From Rhodococcus phenolicus (lineage in GTDB: Bacteria; Actinomycetota; Actinomycetes; Mycobacteriales; Mycobacteriaceae), in assembly GCF_001646785.1 (NCBI RefSeq), contig NZ_LRRH01000002.1, positions 25,354-89,353 on the forward strand: a stretch of DNA of 64,000 nucleotides, read 5' to 3'. The position numbers and the translations under genes are program-made. The notes under the pieces are model-generated. The model did not search any database. It was given only the letters and a program-made list of their open reading frames with translations, and was not told the origin of the DNA. Position 1 is the stretch's first letter. Each line of letters opens with the position of its first letter. This document shows positions 38,971 to 48,496 of this stretch, in pieces.

Positions 38971-41396
38971 GCCGAAGTTCCCCCCTTCTTCTCACTGCTG
39001 CTACTGATGGTCGTGCGACCGTCACCCCCGTGCCCCATCGCACGGAGCATGGAAATCAGCTCCGAGCGGGAACCGGCGCCGAGGCGGCGTCGGATCCTGG
39101 CGACATGATGTTCGACGGTCTTGCCGGAAATGTACAGCCGTGCACCGACCTCGCGATAGGTCAGGCCGGAAACCACCAGGTCGGCCACCTGCGCTTCCCG
39201 TTCGGACAGGGGACCTGCCGGTGTGGACACCGTATCGGCGGACGCGACCGCGGGACCGGGGGCCGCCGTCGGCTGGCGCAGCGCCCGCGCCACCTGGAGC
39301 AGCGCGGTCGCTGCCGCGGTGTCGGTTGCCCGCAGCGCGGCCTCACCGGCCAGCCGCGCGCCGTCCCAGGTCAGCCCGATCGCGGCGAGCGACTCGGCCG
39401 CAACCCGGATCCGGGCGGGGTCGACGTCGTTCTGCAGCAACCGCAGCCATTGCTGTCCGGCGCGCGCCAGGGCGGCGGCGTAGGCGGTGGACTCGGCGGC
39501 GACGGCCAGGGCGCGGGCGTGCGGGAGCAGTTCGTCCGGACACTCCGCGGCGATCGCCGCCTGCACCCCATACCAGTGCAGCGCCGCGCCCCACAGCGGC
39601 GGCTCGCCGAGTGCGGCGAGCAGGTCCCGGGCCTGTCCGACCAGGTGCGAGATGCGCGGTGCGTCACCGACCCGGACGGCCGCCAGCCACAGCTCACCCA
39701 GCGGAAGCAGGCTCACCAGGTCGACGGAGTACGCGGCGACCACCCCCTGCGCGGCCTCCCATTCGGCGAGCAGCCGCCCGGAGTCGCCGCTGCGCCGGGC
39801 CGCCCCGACCCGCAGTCCGTGCAGGAACAGCAGGTCGCGCGGGAGCGTGGCGCGCTGGGACAGGTCCTCGGCCGCGGCGGTCGCCGCCGGCAGGTCACCT
39901 CCGAGCAGCGCGGCCCACGCGGCCAGAAGTTCGTGCCGGATCGTCGGCGGGGTGTACCGGGCGAGCACGTTCGACGCGTGCGTCAGCTCCCCGGAGTGCA
40001 GACACAGCAGCGCCGTGATCGCCTCGACGGTGTCCGGCTGCACGCCGGCACGAGCGGGGGCGCCGCGCATCGACAGGGCACGCGTGAGCGCGTTCATCGC
40101 GACACGCCCGTCACCGCCGATCGATTCGCGCATGCCCTCGGCGAGCAGCCGCGCGGCGGCCGCCGACGACGTGGGAGCGAGGGCACCGGCGGCCTCGATC
40201 ATCCGCGTCGCGGCTTCGGGGCGCCCGGCGGCCAGCAGCACCGCAGCCCCGACCGAGGCGTCGGCACCGGCCCGGTCCGGCCCCAGCCACTCGTACAGGT
40301 CCGCACTGCGGCCGAGCATGCCGTCCCCGGCCGCGACGGTCGCGGCGATCCGGACGGCAGTGGCCAGGTCCGCCGGTGTGAGCGAGCCGGCGCGTTCGAG
40401 GATCTCGTCCGTGAGGGCCGCGGCGGTCGACCGGTCGCCGATCGCAGCGGCGGCTTCGGCTCGCCGCAGCGCCAGGTCGGACGCGTCGGCACCGGCGCGC
40501 ACCGCGGCGGAATACAAGGCGGAGGCTTCCGCCGGAGCGGACGAATCCGCCCGCGCGACGAGATAATCCGCGAGGCGGCGGTCGGTGATCCCGGTCGCCG
40601 CGAGACGCGACGCGACCGGGACCGTGAGCAGGGCGCGGTCGAGCCGGCACGACAACAGACCCTGTGCGACGGCCAGGAATCCGTGCGGCCCCAGCGACGC
40701 GGAGGGAACACCGGACGCGGCGGGGACGAGCTCGTCACCCGCGGCGGACAGGAGCCCGCTGGCCTGCGCGGCGTCGGCCAGCTCGCGGGCGAGGTCCGCG
40801 TCGAGATCGAGCACGGCGGAAAGCTCGGCCGGATCCGGCGTACCTCCCAGCTCGACCAGTGCCAGGACACCGGCGAGCGAGGGAGTCCCGGCGAGCCGGG
40901 CCCGGACCCGGTCGACGGCCGCGCGCCGCGGATCCGCGCCCTGCCGCAGTGCCGTCAGGGCCGCGTCCACGAGGTCGCGGGAGCCGCCGGTGAACGACAG
41001 CACCCCGCGCACGACCCGAGGGTCGGATATCCCGAAAGCCGCTGCCCGGGAGAGTATTTCGGCCGGGGATGAGGGCTGTAGCGTCACGATGCACGCGTGC
41101 GCGGCACACCTCGACACGAGCTGCTGCACCTCCGTCCGGTGCGGCCGTGGCTCCGTGGCGACGATGATGCCGCGATCGTCGCGGAACATCCGATCACTCA
41201 GGTCGAGGAGTTCCTCCGCTGGCAGGCGGTGCGCGTCGTCGACGACCCGGATCTCCTCACCGGAGTCCGGAAACGTGCGCCGGATCCGGTCGAGGAGCGC
41301 GGACTTTCCGCTGTATGCGCCGCCGACGACCAGCAACCGTGGCGGATCGGCGGTCAGTGCCCGCGCGACGGCGCGGGGGAGTGCGGGCGAACTCAT
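38961..41396 (-). CDS. iniR: IniR-type LuxR-family ATPase regulator
   Basis: This 811-aa regulator is of the large ATP-binding LuxR type. A P-loop (VVGGAYSGKSALL, about 23-35) and Walker-B-like IRVVDDAH come first. A long helical repeat region runs from about 200 to 715. The C-terminal LuxR helix-turn-helix (LSEREAQVADLVVSGLTYRE, about 730-750, then SGKTVEHHVARI) follows. The position matches M. tuberculosis Rv0339c (IniR), activator of the divergent iniBAC genes, so the target here is probably the iniB promoter. It starts 8 bases after the upstream Hsp70-like gene ends and overlaps the next one by 10 bases, so the three form one operon. Confidence 0.85.
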   Translation of the reverse strand: MSSPALPRAVARALTADPPRLLVVGGAYSGKSALLDRIRRTFPDSGEEIRVVDDAHRLPAEELLDLSDRMFRDDRGIIVATEPRPHRTEVQQLVSRCAAHACIVTLQPSSPAEILSRAAAFGISDPRVVRGVLSFTGGSRDLVDAALTALRQGADPRRAAVDRVRARLAGTPSLAGVLALVELGGTPDPAELSAVLDLDADLARELADAAQASGLLSAAGDELVPAASGVPSASLGPHGFLAVAQGLLSCRLDRALLTVPVASRLAATGITDRRLADYLVARADSSAPAEASALYSAAVRAGADASDLALRRAEAAAAIGDRSTAAALTDEILERAGSLTPADLATAVRIAATVAAGDGMLGRSADLYEWLGPDRAGADASVGAAVLLAAGRPEAATRMIEAAGALAPTSSAAAARLLAEGMRESIGGDGRVAMNALTRALSMRGAPARAGVQPDTVEAITALLCLHSGELTHASNVLARYTPPTIRHELLAAWAALLGGDLPAATAAAEDLSQRATLPRDLLFLHGLRVGAARRSGDSGRLLAEWEAAQGVVAAYSVDLVSLLPLGELWLAAVRVGDAPRISHLVGQARDLLAALGEPPLWGAALHWYGVQAAIAAECPDELLPHARALAVAAESTAYAAALARAGQQWLRLLQNDVDPARIRVAAESLAAIGLTWDGARLAGEAALRATDTAAATALLQVARALRQPTAAPGPAVASADTVSTPAGPLSEREAQVADLVVSGLTYREVGARLYISGKTVEHHVARIRRRLGAGSRSELISMLRAMGHGGDGRTTISSSSEKKGGTSACP

Positions 41397-41404
41397 CCGA
41401 ATCG

Positions 41405-43159
41405 TCAGTTTCCGCCGCCGAGCAGGCCGCCCACCGCGTTGCCGGTGCCTTCGAGGACGCCGCCCAATCCGTTGCCGACACCCTCGACGGCTCCGCCGAG
41501 ACCGGTGCCCACCCCTTCGACCGCCCCGCCGACACCGTTGCCGATGCCTTCCGCGGCCTCGCCGACTCCACCACCGCTGGGTTGTTGCGGTGCAACCGGA
41601 GGCTGGGTCGTCGTGGGCGCCGGAACGGGTTGCTGCGGGGCAGGCTGCTGGGTCGCGGGCTGCCCGGGTGCCGGTTCGCCGGGCACGGTGGGAGCTGGGG
41701 CACCCGGCGCGGCCGGTGCGGTGCCGGCCATGGTTCCCGACAGGACCGGCACGGCCGAGCCGGGCGTTGCGGGGGTCGACGCGGTCGCGGCGGCGTGGGT
41801 TGCACCGCCGGGGACGGTCGCCTGCGAGGAGGTCGGCTCACCGGCGGTCGTCGGGACGGTGGGCGCGACCACGGTCGACGAGCGGGCGGATTCGGCACCG
41901 GCCTCGCCTGCGCTCGTCGTGAGCGTGCCCACGGCGAGTCCACCGCCGGTGACGACGACGATCGCGGCGGCGGCCGCACCGATGAGGGCGAACTTGCGAG
42001 CCTTGGAACGCAGCGGTTCGACGGGCTCACCCGCCGCGATCGCCGGCCGGGCGAACGCACCGGGCGGTGGCGTCACCACGGACAGTTCCGTCGTGATCGC
42101 GTCGTCGGCCGGATCGGGCGCGACGATCGCGGCACCCGAGGTCGCGAGCGAGCGCGCCGAGACGAGAGCCGCGCCTGCCGCGACGGTGTCGGCGGGGTTC
42201 GCCGACGCCGTCACCGGCAGGCCGAGCTCGAACGAAATTGATTCGGCAACAAGGGGAATGGAGGATCCGCCGCCGACGAGCAGGACGCGGCTCACGTCGG
42301 ACGGGTCGACGTCGGCGGTGCGCAGCGCCTCGGAGATCAGCGGCAGCGAGTCCCGCACCGGCCCGCGCACGAGCTCCTCGACCTCGTCCCGCACCAGCCG
42401 CACATCGCGGCGGACTCCCGGCAACTCGACCGTCACGACGACATCGGTGTCCGCCGACAACTCCTCCTTCGCCCCGCGGCACCGGGCCCGCAGCTCGGCC
42501 AGCGCCCCCACGGTGCCCGGGTCGAACAGGTCGAGGTCGCCGGTGACGTCGCCGACGGCGTCGAGCACGTGCGTGGTCACGAGGTGATCGAGCACGTCGC
42601 CGCTCAGCTCGTCGCTCGACAGGGGACGGCCCAGCAGCTCGGGCTCGCCGCCGGTGCGGAGCACCGTGACATCGAGGGAGTGCGCCCCCAGGTCGTAGAC
42701 CACGACGACCCCGTCGCCCAGCGGACCGTGCGCCGAGTCGAGCCAGTGCACCGCCGCCACCGGTTCGGGCATCAGCGTCGCCCCGTGCAGACCGGCGCGG
42801 TCGAGTGCGCCGCGCAGAGCGTCGACCGTGTGCTCTGCCCACATGGCGGGGTGGGTCACCGTCACGGCCCCGTGGGGCGGAGACGCGTGCAGCAGGCACG
42901 AGACCGCGGTCGCGGTCAGGTCCTCACCCGTCCAGGAGGTGCCGTCGGCGGACAGGATGCCGACCGGGTCCCCGACGCGGCCCACGAAACCGGTGAAGAC
43001 GTTGCTTCCGCTGCCGTGGCCCAGCTCGGCGGTGCCGTCGTCGTGCAGGCGCACGGTGGTGGCGCGGCGCAGGACCGTCGGATCGTCGGGTCGTTCGAGC
43101 ACGGTGGCAGCGGCCACCGCGTTCGCCGATCCGATCGTGACGCCCAGTCCTGCAGTCAT
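41405..43159 (-). CDS. Membrane-anchored Hsp70-like protein (upstream of iniR)
   Basis: This 584-aa protein has an N-terminal Hsp70/actin-like ATPase domain. VVVYDLGAHSLDVTV (152-166) resembles phosphate loop 2, and RVLLVGGGSSIPLV (291-304) is a good adenosine motif. A membrane helix (about 390-412) and an outer Pro/Thr-rich tail follow. The tail ends in glycine repeats of the type GVGNGLGGVLEG, reminiscent of the Gly-rich IniB. No substrate-binding domain of true DnaK is present. ATG 43159 has AGGAG six to seven bases upstream; an earlier in-frame ATG (43246) lacks support. It is the first gene of the three-gene regulator operon, divergent from iniB across 229 bases. Confidence 0.8.
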   Translation of the reverse strand: MTAGLGVTIGSANAVAAATVLERPDDPTVLRRATTVRLHDDGTAELGHGSGSNVFTGFVGRVGDPVGILSADGTSWTGEDLTATAVSCLLHASPPHGAVTVTHPAMWAEHTVDALRGALDRAGLHGATLMPEPVAAVHWLDSAHGPLGDGVVVVYDLGAHSLDVTVLRTGGEPELLGRPLSSDELSGDVLDHLVTTHVLDAVGDVTGDLDLFDPGTVGALAELRARCRGAKEELSADTDVVVTVELPGVRRDVRLVRDEVEELVRGPVRDSLPLISEALRTADVDPSDVSRVLLVGGGSSIPLVAESISFELGLPVTASANPADTVAAGAALVSARSLATSGAAIVAPDPADDAITTELSVVTPPPGAFARPAIAAGEPVEPLRSKARKFALIGAAAAAIVVVTGGGLAVGTLTTSAGEAGAESARSSTVVAPTVPTTAGEPTSSQATVPGGATHAAATASTPATPGSAVPVLSGTMAGTAPAAPGAPAPTVPGEPAPGQPATQQPAPQQPVPAPTTTQPPVAPQQPSGGGVGEAAEGIGNGVGGAVEGVGTGLGGAVEGVGNGLGGVLEGTGNAVGGLLGGGN

Positions 43160-43318
43160 CGGTCGCTCCTGTCGAGGTTCGTGGCGGGACGGCTCCGCCG
43201 TGTCGAACCGATATGTCGCTTCGCTCCAGCTTTCCGTTAGCCCCACCCTCCCGACGACGGGAAAGACCCCCTATCGCCCGTCGATCCCCTAACGCGCCGA
43301 CGCGGGCAGATGGGGGTG

Positions 43319-43343
43319 CCGGCCCCCTTGGGCCGGGGGCCGG
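43319..43343. promoter_or_regulatory. GC-rich hairpin in the iniB upstream region
   Basis: CCGGCCCCC (43319-43327) pairs perfectly with GGGGGCCGG (43335-43343), 45 bases before the iniB start in the divergent iniR-operon/iniB region. It could lie in the iniB leader or serve as a protein site. The iniB ribosome binding site (AAGGAG, 43377-43382) follows. Confidence 0.45.
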
Positions 43344-43388
43344 GGGTTCCTAGCGTCGAAGACAACCCGAACACCCAAGGAGTTTGCG

Positions 43389-45116
43389 ATGTCCAACGCT
43401 GTGCTCGACTTCATCCTCGCCCTGTTCCGCGACGAGGACGCCCTGGCCCGTTACTGCGAGAACCCCGACCTCGTGCTCGCCGAGGCCGGGTTGGCCGACG
43501 TGTGCCACGCCGACATCGTCGCGGTCGCCCCGCTGGTCGCCGACACCGGCCTGTTCGCGGGTTCCGCCGCGGATCTGACCGCCGCGCTGACCGGTGCCGG
43601 CACGATCGCCGGCGGTGCGGCCGCCGGTCTCCTGGGTGGCGCCGGAGTGGGCGCTGCCGCAGGCGCCGGACTAGGGCTGGGGGCCGGTGCCGGTCTCGGT
43701 GGCGGTCTGGGTCTCGGTGGTGGATTGGGTCTCGGTGGTGGGCTGGACTTCGGTGCCGAGGCCGGAGCCGGAGCGAACGGTGGTCTGGACCTCGATACCG
43801 GTCTCGCTCTCGATGCCGCATCCGACCTGGCCGCCACACTCGGGGCTGCCCTGCAGGCGGGCGGTGAGACCGGCGTCGCCCTGGGCGGTGCCGTCGGATC
43901 CGTCCTCGACGCGACGCTAGGTCTCGGCGGAACGGTCGGCGCCGACCTCGGTGCGTCGGTCTCGGGTGCCCTCGCCGGTGGTCTCGGTCTCGACCTGGGC
44001 GCCGCCGCGGATCTGACTGCGGCTCTCGACGCCGCCCTCGCCGCGGCCGGCGGCGTCGCTGCCGGTGTCGGTACCGGGCTCGAGGCCGACCTGAGCGCCA
44101 CACTCGGCTCGGTGTTCGGGCTCGGTGGCGACCTCGGGGGCGAGGTCGGCCTCGCGCTCGGCGGCCTGCTCGACACGGCTCTGACCGCCGGTGGGGACTT
44201 CGCGACCTCCGTCGACGCGGCCGTGGGCGGTGGCGCCGACCTCGGCGTCGCCGTCGGTACCACGCTGGCGGGTGCTCTCGGTGCCGGAGCGGAACTGGGT
44301 GGTTCGCTCGGCGGTGCCGTCGGCTCCGCTCTCGACCTCGGAGCCGGACTGTCCACCGGCCTGGAAGCGGGCGTGGGTGCCGGTCTGGATGCCGGCCTGA
44401 ATGCCGGCCTGAATGCCGGTGCGGACCTGTCGGCCGCGGTCGATTCGGCGCTGCAGGTCGGTGGTGATCTGGGCGTGCAGGTCGATTCCGCGATTGCCGG
44501 TGGTGCGGCTGCCGGTGTGGATGTGGCGACCGGGCTCGTGGGTGATCTGGGTGTGCAGGTCGATTCTGCGATTGCCGGTGGTGCGGCTGCCGGTGTGGAT
44601 GTGGCGACCGGGCTCGTGGGTGATCTGGGCGTGCAGGTCGATTCTGCGATTGCCGGTGGTGCGGCTGCCGGTGTGGATGTGACGGCCGGGCTCGCGGGCG
44701 ATGTCGGTGCGGCGGTCGACACCGCCGCCCAGGTCGGCGGTCAGCTCACCGGTGGTGTGTCCGGTGCCGTCGACGGTGCGCTGAACGGTGCCGCCGACGG
44801 TGTGGCGGATCTCGGTGCGGGCGTGTCCGGTGCGGTGACCGGAGCCACCGATTTCGGTGCCGGCCTCGGCGCAGACGCGGCAGCGGGACTGCAGGGCGCC
44901 GCGGACCTCGGCGCTTCACTGTCCGGTGGGCTCCAGGGCGCGACGGATGTCTGGTCGTCGCTCGACGCCGGCGACGTGTTCGGCAACGCCGCGGGCACCG
45001 GCGGCCTGTTCGACTCCTCCGTCGGTGGCGACGGACTGATCATCGGCGGAACGAGCAACGTCGGCCCGGACGCCGCCGATGTCTCCGACATCACCGGCAT
45101 CGACTTCACGAACTGA
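43389..45116 (+). CDS. iniB: IniB-like Gly/Ala-rich protein
   Basis: This 575-aa protein has an N-terminal domain of about 55 residues (VLDFILALFRDEDALARY) that matches the start of mycobacterial IniB. The rest is low-complexity Gly/Ala/Leu/Asp sequence with many GLGGG-type repeats and three near-identical 26-residue units. In M. tuberculosis iniB is the first gene of the cell-wall-stress operon iniBAC, which isoniazid and ethambutol induce. No signal peptide is evident. It is longer than the M. tuberculosis protein (479 aa), probably through repeat expansion. A good ribosome binding site precedes ATG 43389, and iniA follows after 55 bases. Confidence 0.85.
   Translation: MSNAVLDFILALFRDEDALARYCENPDLVLAEAGLADVCHADIVAVAPLVADTGLFAGSAADLTAALTGAGTIAGGAAAGLLGGAGVGAAAGAGLGLGAGAGLGGGLGLGGGLGLGGGLDFGAEAGAGANGGLDLDTGLALDAASDLAATLGAALQAGGETGVALGGAVGSVLDATLGLGGTVGADLGASVSGALAGGLGLDLGAAADLTAALDAALAAAGGVAAGVGTGLEADLSATLGSVFGLGGDLGGEVGLALGGLLDTALTAGGDFATSVDAAVGGGADLGVAVGTTLAGALGAGAELGGSLGGAVGSALDLGAGLSTGLEAGVGAGLDAGLNAGLNAGADLSAAVDSALQVGGDLGVQVDSAIAGGAAAGVDVATGLVGDLGVQVDSAIAGGAAAGVDVATGLVGDLGVQVDSAIAGGAAAGVDVTAGLAGDVGAAVDTAAQVGGQLTGGVSGAVDGALNGAADGVADLGAGVSGAVTGATDFGAGLGADAAAGLQGAADLGASLSGGLQGATDVWSSLDAGDVFGNAAGTGGLFDSSVGGDGLIIGGTSNVGPDAADVSDITGIDFTN
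44466..44699 (+). repeat. Three 78-bp tandem repeats within iniB
   Basis: Units begin at 44466, 44544 and 44622, each 78 bases and almost identical at the DNA level. They encode 26 residues starting GDLGVQVDSAIAGG. The third unit diverges at its end. The high identity suggests recent expansion and possible length variation. Confidence 0.88.
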
Positions 45117-45171
45117 TCCGTGTCGTCGTAGTCTCCACAGTCCACGACAGAAGGCGAGCCGTCGCAGCACC

Positions 45172-46998
45172 ATGCAGAACACACCGGTCGACCCCGCACC
45201 GCGCCGCGCCGCGCTCACCGAACTCGTCGACGAAGCCACCGAACACACCCGGGCCGCGGGTCGCGGCGATCTCGCCACCAGGCTCGCCGCGACCCGCACC
45301 CGGGTGGTCGACCCGCGGCTGCGCGTCGTCGTGGTGGGGTCGCTCGGCCAGGGCAAGAGCCGTTTCGTGAACTCGCTGCTCGGGCTCGACGTGTGCTCGG
45401 TGGGTGACGACGAGACCACGGCCGTGCCGACCCTCGTGCAGCACGCGGCCGAGGCCTCCGCCGAGCTGGTCGTCGCCGACGCGGGCGTCGAGCCGGAGCG
45501 TGTGCCGATTCCCCTCACCGAACTACGCGGGTTCGGTCCGCGCAGCGGCAACGCGGGCGGTCGCGAGATCCGCCGGCTCGAGGTGAACGTGCCGAGCCCG
45601 CTCCTCGCCGACGGACTCGTCTTCGTCGACACCCCCGGAGTGGGTGGGCACACCAACCCGCACACGTCGGCGACACTCACGCTGCTGTCGTCCGCCGACG
45701 CCGTGTTCGTGGTGTCGGACGCGAGCCAGGAGTTCACCGCGCCGGAGCTGAGCTTCCTGCGGCAGGTCCGGATGCTGTGCCCCTCGGTCGCGGTGCTCGT
45801 CACCAAAACCGATCTGTACCCGCACTGGCGGGCGATCGTCGACGCCGACCGTGCTCATCTGCAGCGCGCCGACCTCGACGTTCCGTTGCTGCCCGTGTCG
45901 TCGTTGCTGCGCGAGCACGCCCTGCAACTCGACGACGAGTCGCTGCACCGGGAATCGGGGTTCGCTGCCGTTTACGACCACCTGCGCGAGCGGGTCGTCG
46001 CTCGTGCGGCCGACGACGACCGGCGCACGGTCGCCCACGAGGTCGCGGTCGTCGTCGATCACGTCGCCCTCGGTGTCGCCGGTGAGCTCGCGGCGCTGCG
46101 TGACCCGGACGCCGGAGCGGCCGCCGTCGAGGATCTGGTCCGCGCCAAGGCCGCGGCCGAGGCCCTGCGCGCCCGTGCCGCGCGCTGGCAGCAGACCCTC
46201 GCCGACGGCATCACCGACCTGGCGGCCGACATCGATCACGACCTGCGGGACAGGCTGCGGCACGTCACCCGTGCCGCCGAGGCCGAGGTCGACGAATGCG
46301 ACCCGGGAACGCAGTGGCCCCGTCTCGGTCAGTGGCTCGCCGAACAGGTCGCGGAATCCGTCGGAGACAATTTCGTGTGGGCGCACGAACGGTCCACGGC
46401 GCTCGCAGCGACCGTCGCCGACCTGTTCGCCGCGGACGGCGCGACCCGGTTGCCGCATCTGAACCTCGCCGATCTCGACTCACTGTTCGAACCGGTCGAT
46501 CCTCTCGGCGACCTCGACCCGGGCCGGATCGGGCCCGGGCAGAAGATGCTGGTCGGGATGAAGGGCTCGTACGGTGGTGTCCTCATGTTCGGTCTGGTCA
46601 CCACGTTCATGGGCATGGCACTGATCAACCCGGTCTCGATCGGCGCCGGTGTCGTGCTCGGCACGAAGGCGTATCGCGACGACAAGCAGGCCCGCGTCGC
46701 GAAACGACGCGTCGACGCGAAGACCGCGATCCGGCGCTTCACCGACGACGTCGGGTTCCAGGTCGGCAAGGAATCGAAGGATCGGCTGCGGTCGATCCAG
46801 CGGCAACTGCGCGACCACTTCACCGAACTCGCCGACCAGACGCTGCGGTCGGTCTCGGAGTCGCTGAAGGCAGCGCAGGACGCCGCGACGCTGGAACAGC
46901 AGCAGCGGCAGCGGCGCATCGCCGAACTCGAGGAGAACCTGAAAACACTTGTTGCCCTGCGGGACCGGGCACGTGAACTGGCGGGAGCGCGACGATGA
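45172..46998 (+). CDS. iniA: IniA-like dynamin-family GTPase
   Basis: This 608-aa dynamin-like protein has G1 GSLGQGKS (56-63), G3 DTPGVGG (153-159) and G4 TKTD (211-214). A hydrophobic segment near 466-496 (GGVLMFGLVTTFMGMALINP) resembles the membrane-inserting paddle. A C-terminal coiled coil spans about 560-605. Mycobacterial IniA remodels membranes by GTP hydrolysis. ATG 45172 was chosen because it starts the conserved part; an upstream frame overlaps iniB. The stop overlaps the iniC start (ATGA), so the pair should be made together. Confidence 0.9.
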   Translation: MQNTPVDPAPRRAALTELVDEATEHTRAAGRGDLATRLAATRTRVVDPRLRVVVVGSLGQGKSRFVNSLLGLDVCSVGDDETTAVPTLVQHAAEASAELVVADAGVEPERVPIPLTELRGFGPRSGNAGGREIRRLEVNVPSPLLADGLVFVDTPGVGGHTNPHTSATLTLLSSADAVFVVSDASQEFTAPELSFLRQVRMLCPSVAVLVTKTDLYPHWRAIVDADRAHLQRADLDVPLLPVSSLLREHALQLDDESLHRESGFAAVYDHLRERVVARAADDDRRTVAHEVAVVVDHVALGVAGELAALRDPDAGAAAVEDLVRAKAAAEALRARAARWQQTLADGITDLAADIDHDLRDRLRHVTRAAEAEVDECDPGTQWPRLGQWLAEQVAESVGDNFVWAHERSTALAATVADLFAADGATRLPHLNLADLDSLFEPVDPLGDLDPGRIGPGQKMLVGMKGSYGGVLMFGLVTTFMGMALINPVSIGAGVVLGTKAYRDDKQARVAKRRVDAKTAIRRFTDDVGFQVGKESKDRLRSIQRQLRDHFTELADQTLRSVSESLKAAQDAATLEQQQRQRRIAELEENLKTLVALRDRARELAGARR

Positions 46999-48446
46999 GT
47001 GCAGAACCGGGCGGAGCCGGGCAGCTGATCGCCGAGGCCAGGGCGGCATACGGCCACGATCCGCGGGTTGCACCACAACTGGCGGAATGCGAAGCGCGGC
47101 TGGCGCAGCCGTTGCGAGTGGCGCTGGCCGGTTCGCTGAAAGCCGGCAAATCCACACTGCTCAACGCCCTGGTCGGTCAGGACATCGCCCCCACCGACGC
47201 GACCGAGTGCACCCGCGTGGTCACCTGGTACCGCAACGGTGCCACTCCCGCGGTCACCGCCCGATACGACGGAGACCGATCGCTGCCGGTGCCGGTCCAG
47301 CGCCGGGACGGCCGGCTCACGTTCGACCTGGGCGAGCTGACCGCCGATCGCATCGACGGCATCGACGTCGAGTGGCCCGCGCGGGCGCTCCGGCACACCA
47401 CGATCATCGACACACCGGGAACTTCGTCTCTCTCGCACGATGTTTCGGCCCGAACCCTGGACCTGCTCACACCCGACGACGCGGCGTCCGGCGCCGACGC
47501 CGTCGTCTACCTGATGCGCACACTCGGTGCCGCCGACGTCCAGTTCCTCGACCGCATCGGCCGTCACGTCGGGGGAGAATCCGGACCGCTCGGTGTGGTC
47601 GGCGTCGTGTCGCGCGCCGACGAGATCGGTGCCGGCCGCGCCGACGCGATGATGTCGGCGAAGGACGTCGCCTCCCGTTTCGCCGGCGAACTCGAGCGCA
47701 CCGGACTGTGCCAGGCGGTCGTTCCGGTCGCGGGTCTGCTCGCGCTCGGGGCGCGGACGTTGCGCCAGCGTGAGTTCGCCGCGTTCGAGGCGCTCGCCGG
47801 AGTGCCGCCCGCAGAACTACAGGCCGCGATGCTGTCCGTCGACCGGTTCGCGCGGCCGGACATGCCACTGCCCGTCGACCCCGAGTTGCGGGCGCAGCTG
47901 GCGGACCGGTTCGGGCTCTTCGGGATCCGGATGGCCGTCGCGCTCGTGCAACTCGGCGTACGCGACTCGCCGACGCTCGCCGCGGAACTGCTCGCACGCA
48001 GCGGACTCGACGAACTGCGCCAGGTCATCGACGTCCAGTTCGGGCAGCGCGCCGATCAGCTCAAGACCCATTCGGTGCTGCTGGCGCTCCGGCGGGTACT
48101 GCGCGCGTGCGGTGATCGTCGTCTGCTGGCGTCGGTGCAGCGGGAACTCGCCGACGGGCACGGTTTCGTAGAACTGCGCCTGCTCGGCCGGTTGCGGTCG
48201 CGTCCCGTCTCACTCGGCGACGACGAACTGTTCGAGCTGCAGCGCCTCGTCGGTGGTTTCGGGATCGGGGCGCGGCAGCGGCTGGGACTGCCCGACGACG
48301 CACCCGCGACGCAGGTCCGTGCCGCGGGTGTCGCGGCGGTCCGCGCGTGGCGCGCGCGGGCCGAGCATCCGCTCCTGGACCCGTTCACGGCCCGCGCCGC
48401 CGCGGTCGCGGTTCGCAGCGCGGAAGGTGTGCTCGCCGGCGTCTGA
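46995..48446 (+). CDS. iniC: IniC-like dynamin-family GTPase
   Basis: This 483-aa partner of IniA has G1 AGSLKAGKST (45-54), G3 DTPG (139-142) and a G4-like SRADE (206-210), with Arg where dynamins usually have Lys. No clear paddle segment is seen, so it probably works as a peripheral heteropartner of IniA. The ATG overlaps the iniA stop by four bases. A stem-loop follows directly after the stop. Confidence 0.9.
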   Translation: MSAEPGGAGQLIAEARAAYGHDPRVAPQLAECEARLAQPLRVALAGSLKAGKSTLLNALVGQDIAPTDATECTRVVTWYRNGATPAVTARYDGDRSLPVPVQRRDGRLTFDLGELTADRIDGIDVEWPARALRHTTIIDTPGTSSLSHDVSARTLDLLTPDDAASGADAVVYLMRTLGAADVQFLDRIGRHVGGESGPLGVVGVVSRADEIGAGRADAMMSAKDVASRFAGELERTGLCQAVVPVAGLLALGARTLRQREFAAFEALAGVPPAELQAAMLSVDRFARPDMPLPVDPELRAQLADRFGLFGIRMAVALVQLGVRDSPTLAAELLARSGLDELRQVIDVQFGQRADQLKTHSVLLALRRVLRACGDRRLLASVQRELADGHGFVELRLLGRLRSRPVSLGDDELFELQRLVGGFGIGARQRLGLPDDAPATQVRAAGVAAVRAWRARAEHPLLDPFTARAAAVAVRSAEGVLAGV

Positions 48447-48448
48447 AT

Positions 48449-48495
48449 CACCCGCACGGGATCGACAGCCGCGCGCAACCGGCACCGCGCGGGTG
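48449..48495 (+). terminator. Stem-loop after iniC
   Basis: CACCCGCACGG (48449-48459) pairs with CCGCGCGGGTG (48485-48495) with one mismatch and is followed by TCTTC. It starts 3 bases after the iniC stop and also lies at the end of the minus-strand pseudogene. Confidence 0.55.
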
Positions 48496-48496
48496 T

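Noticed and set aside
44466..44699. CRISPR array
   Set aside because: The three 78-base units are contiguous, in frame inside iniB and without spacers.
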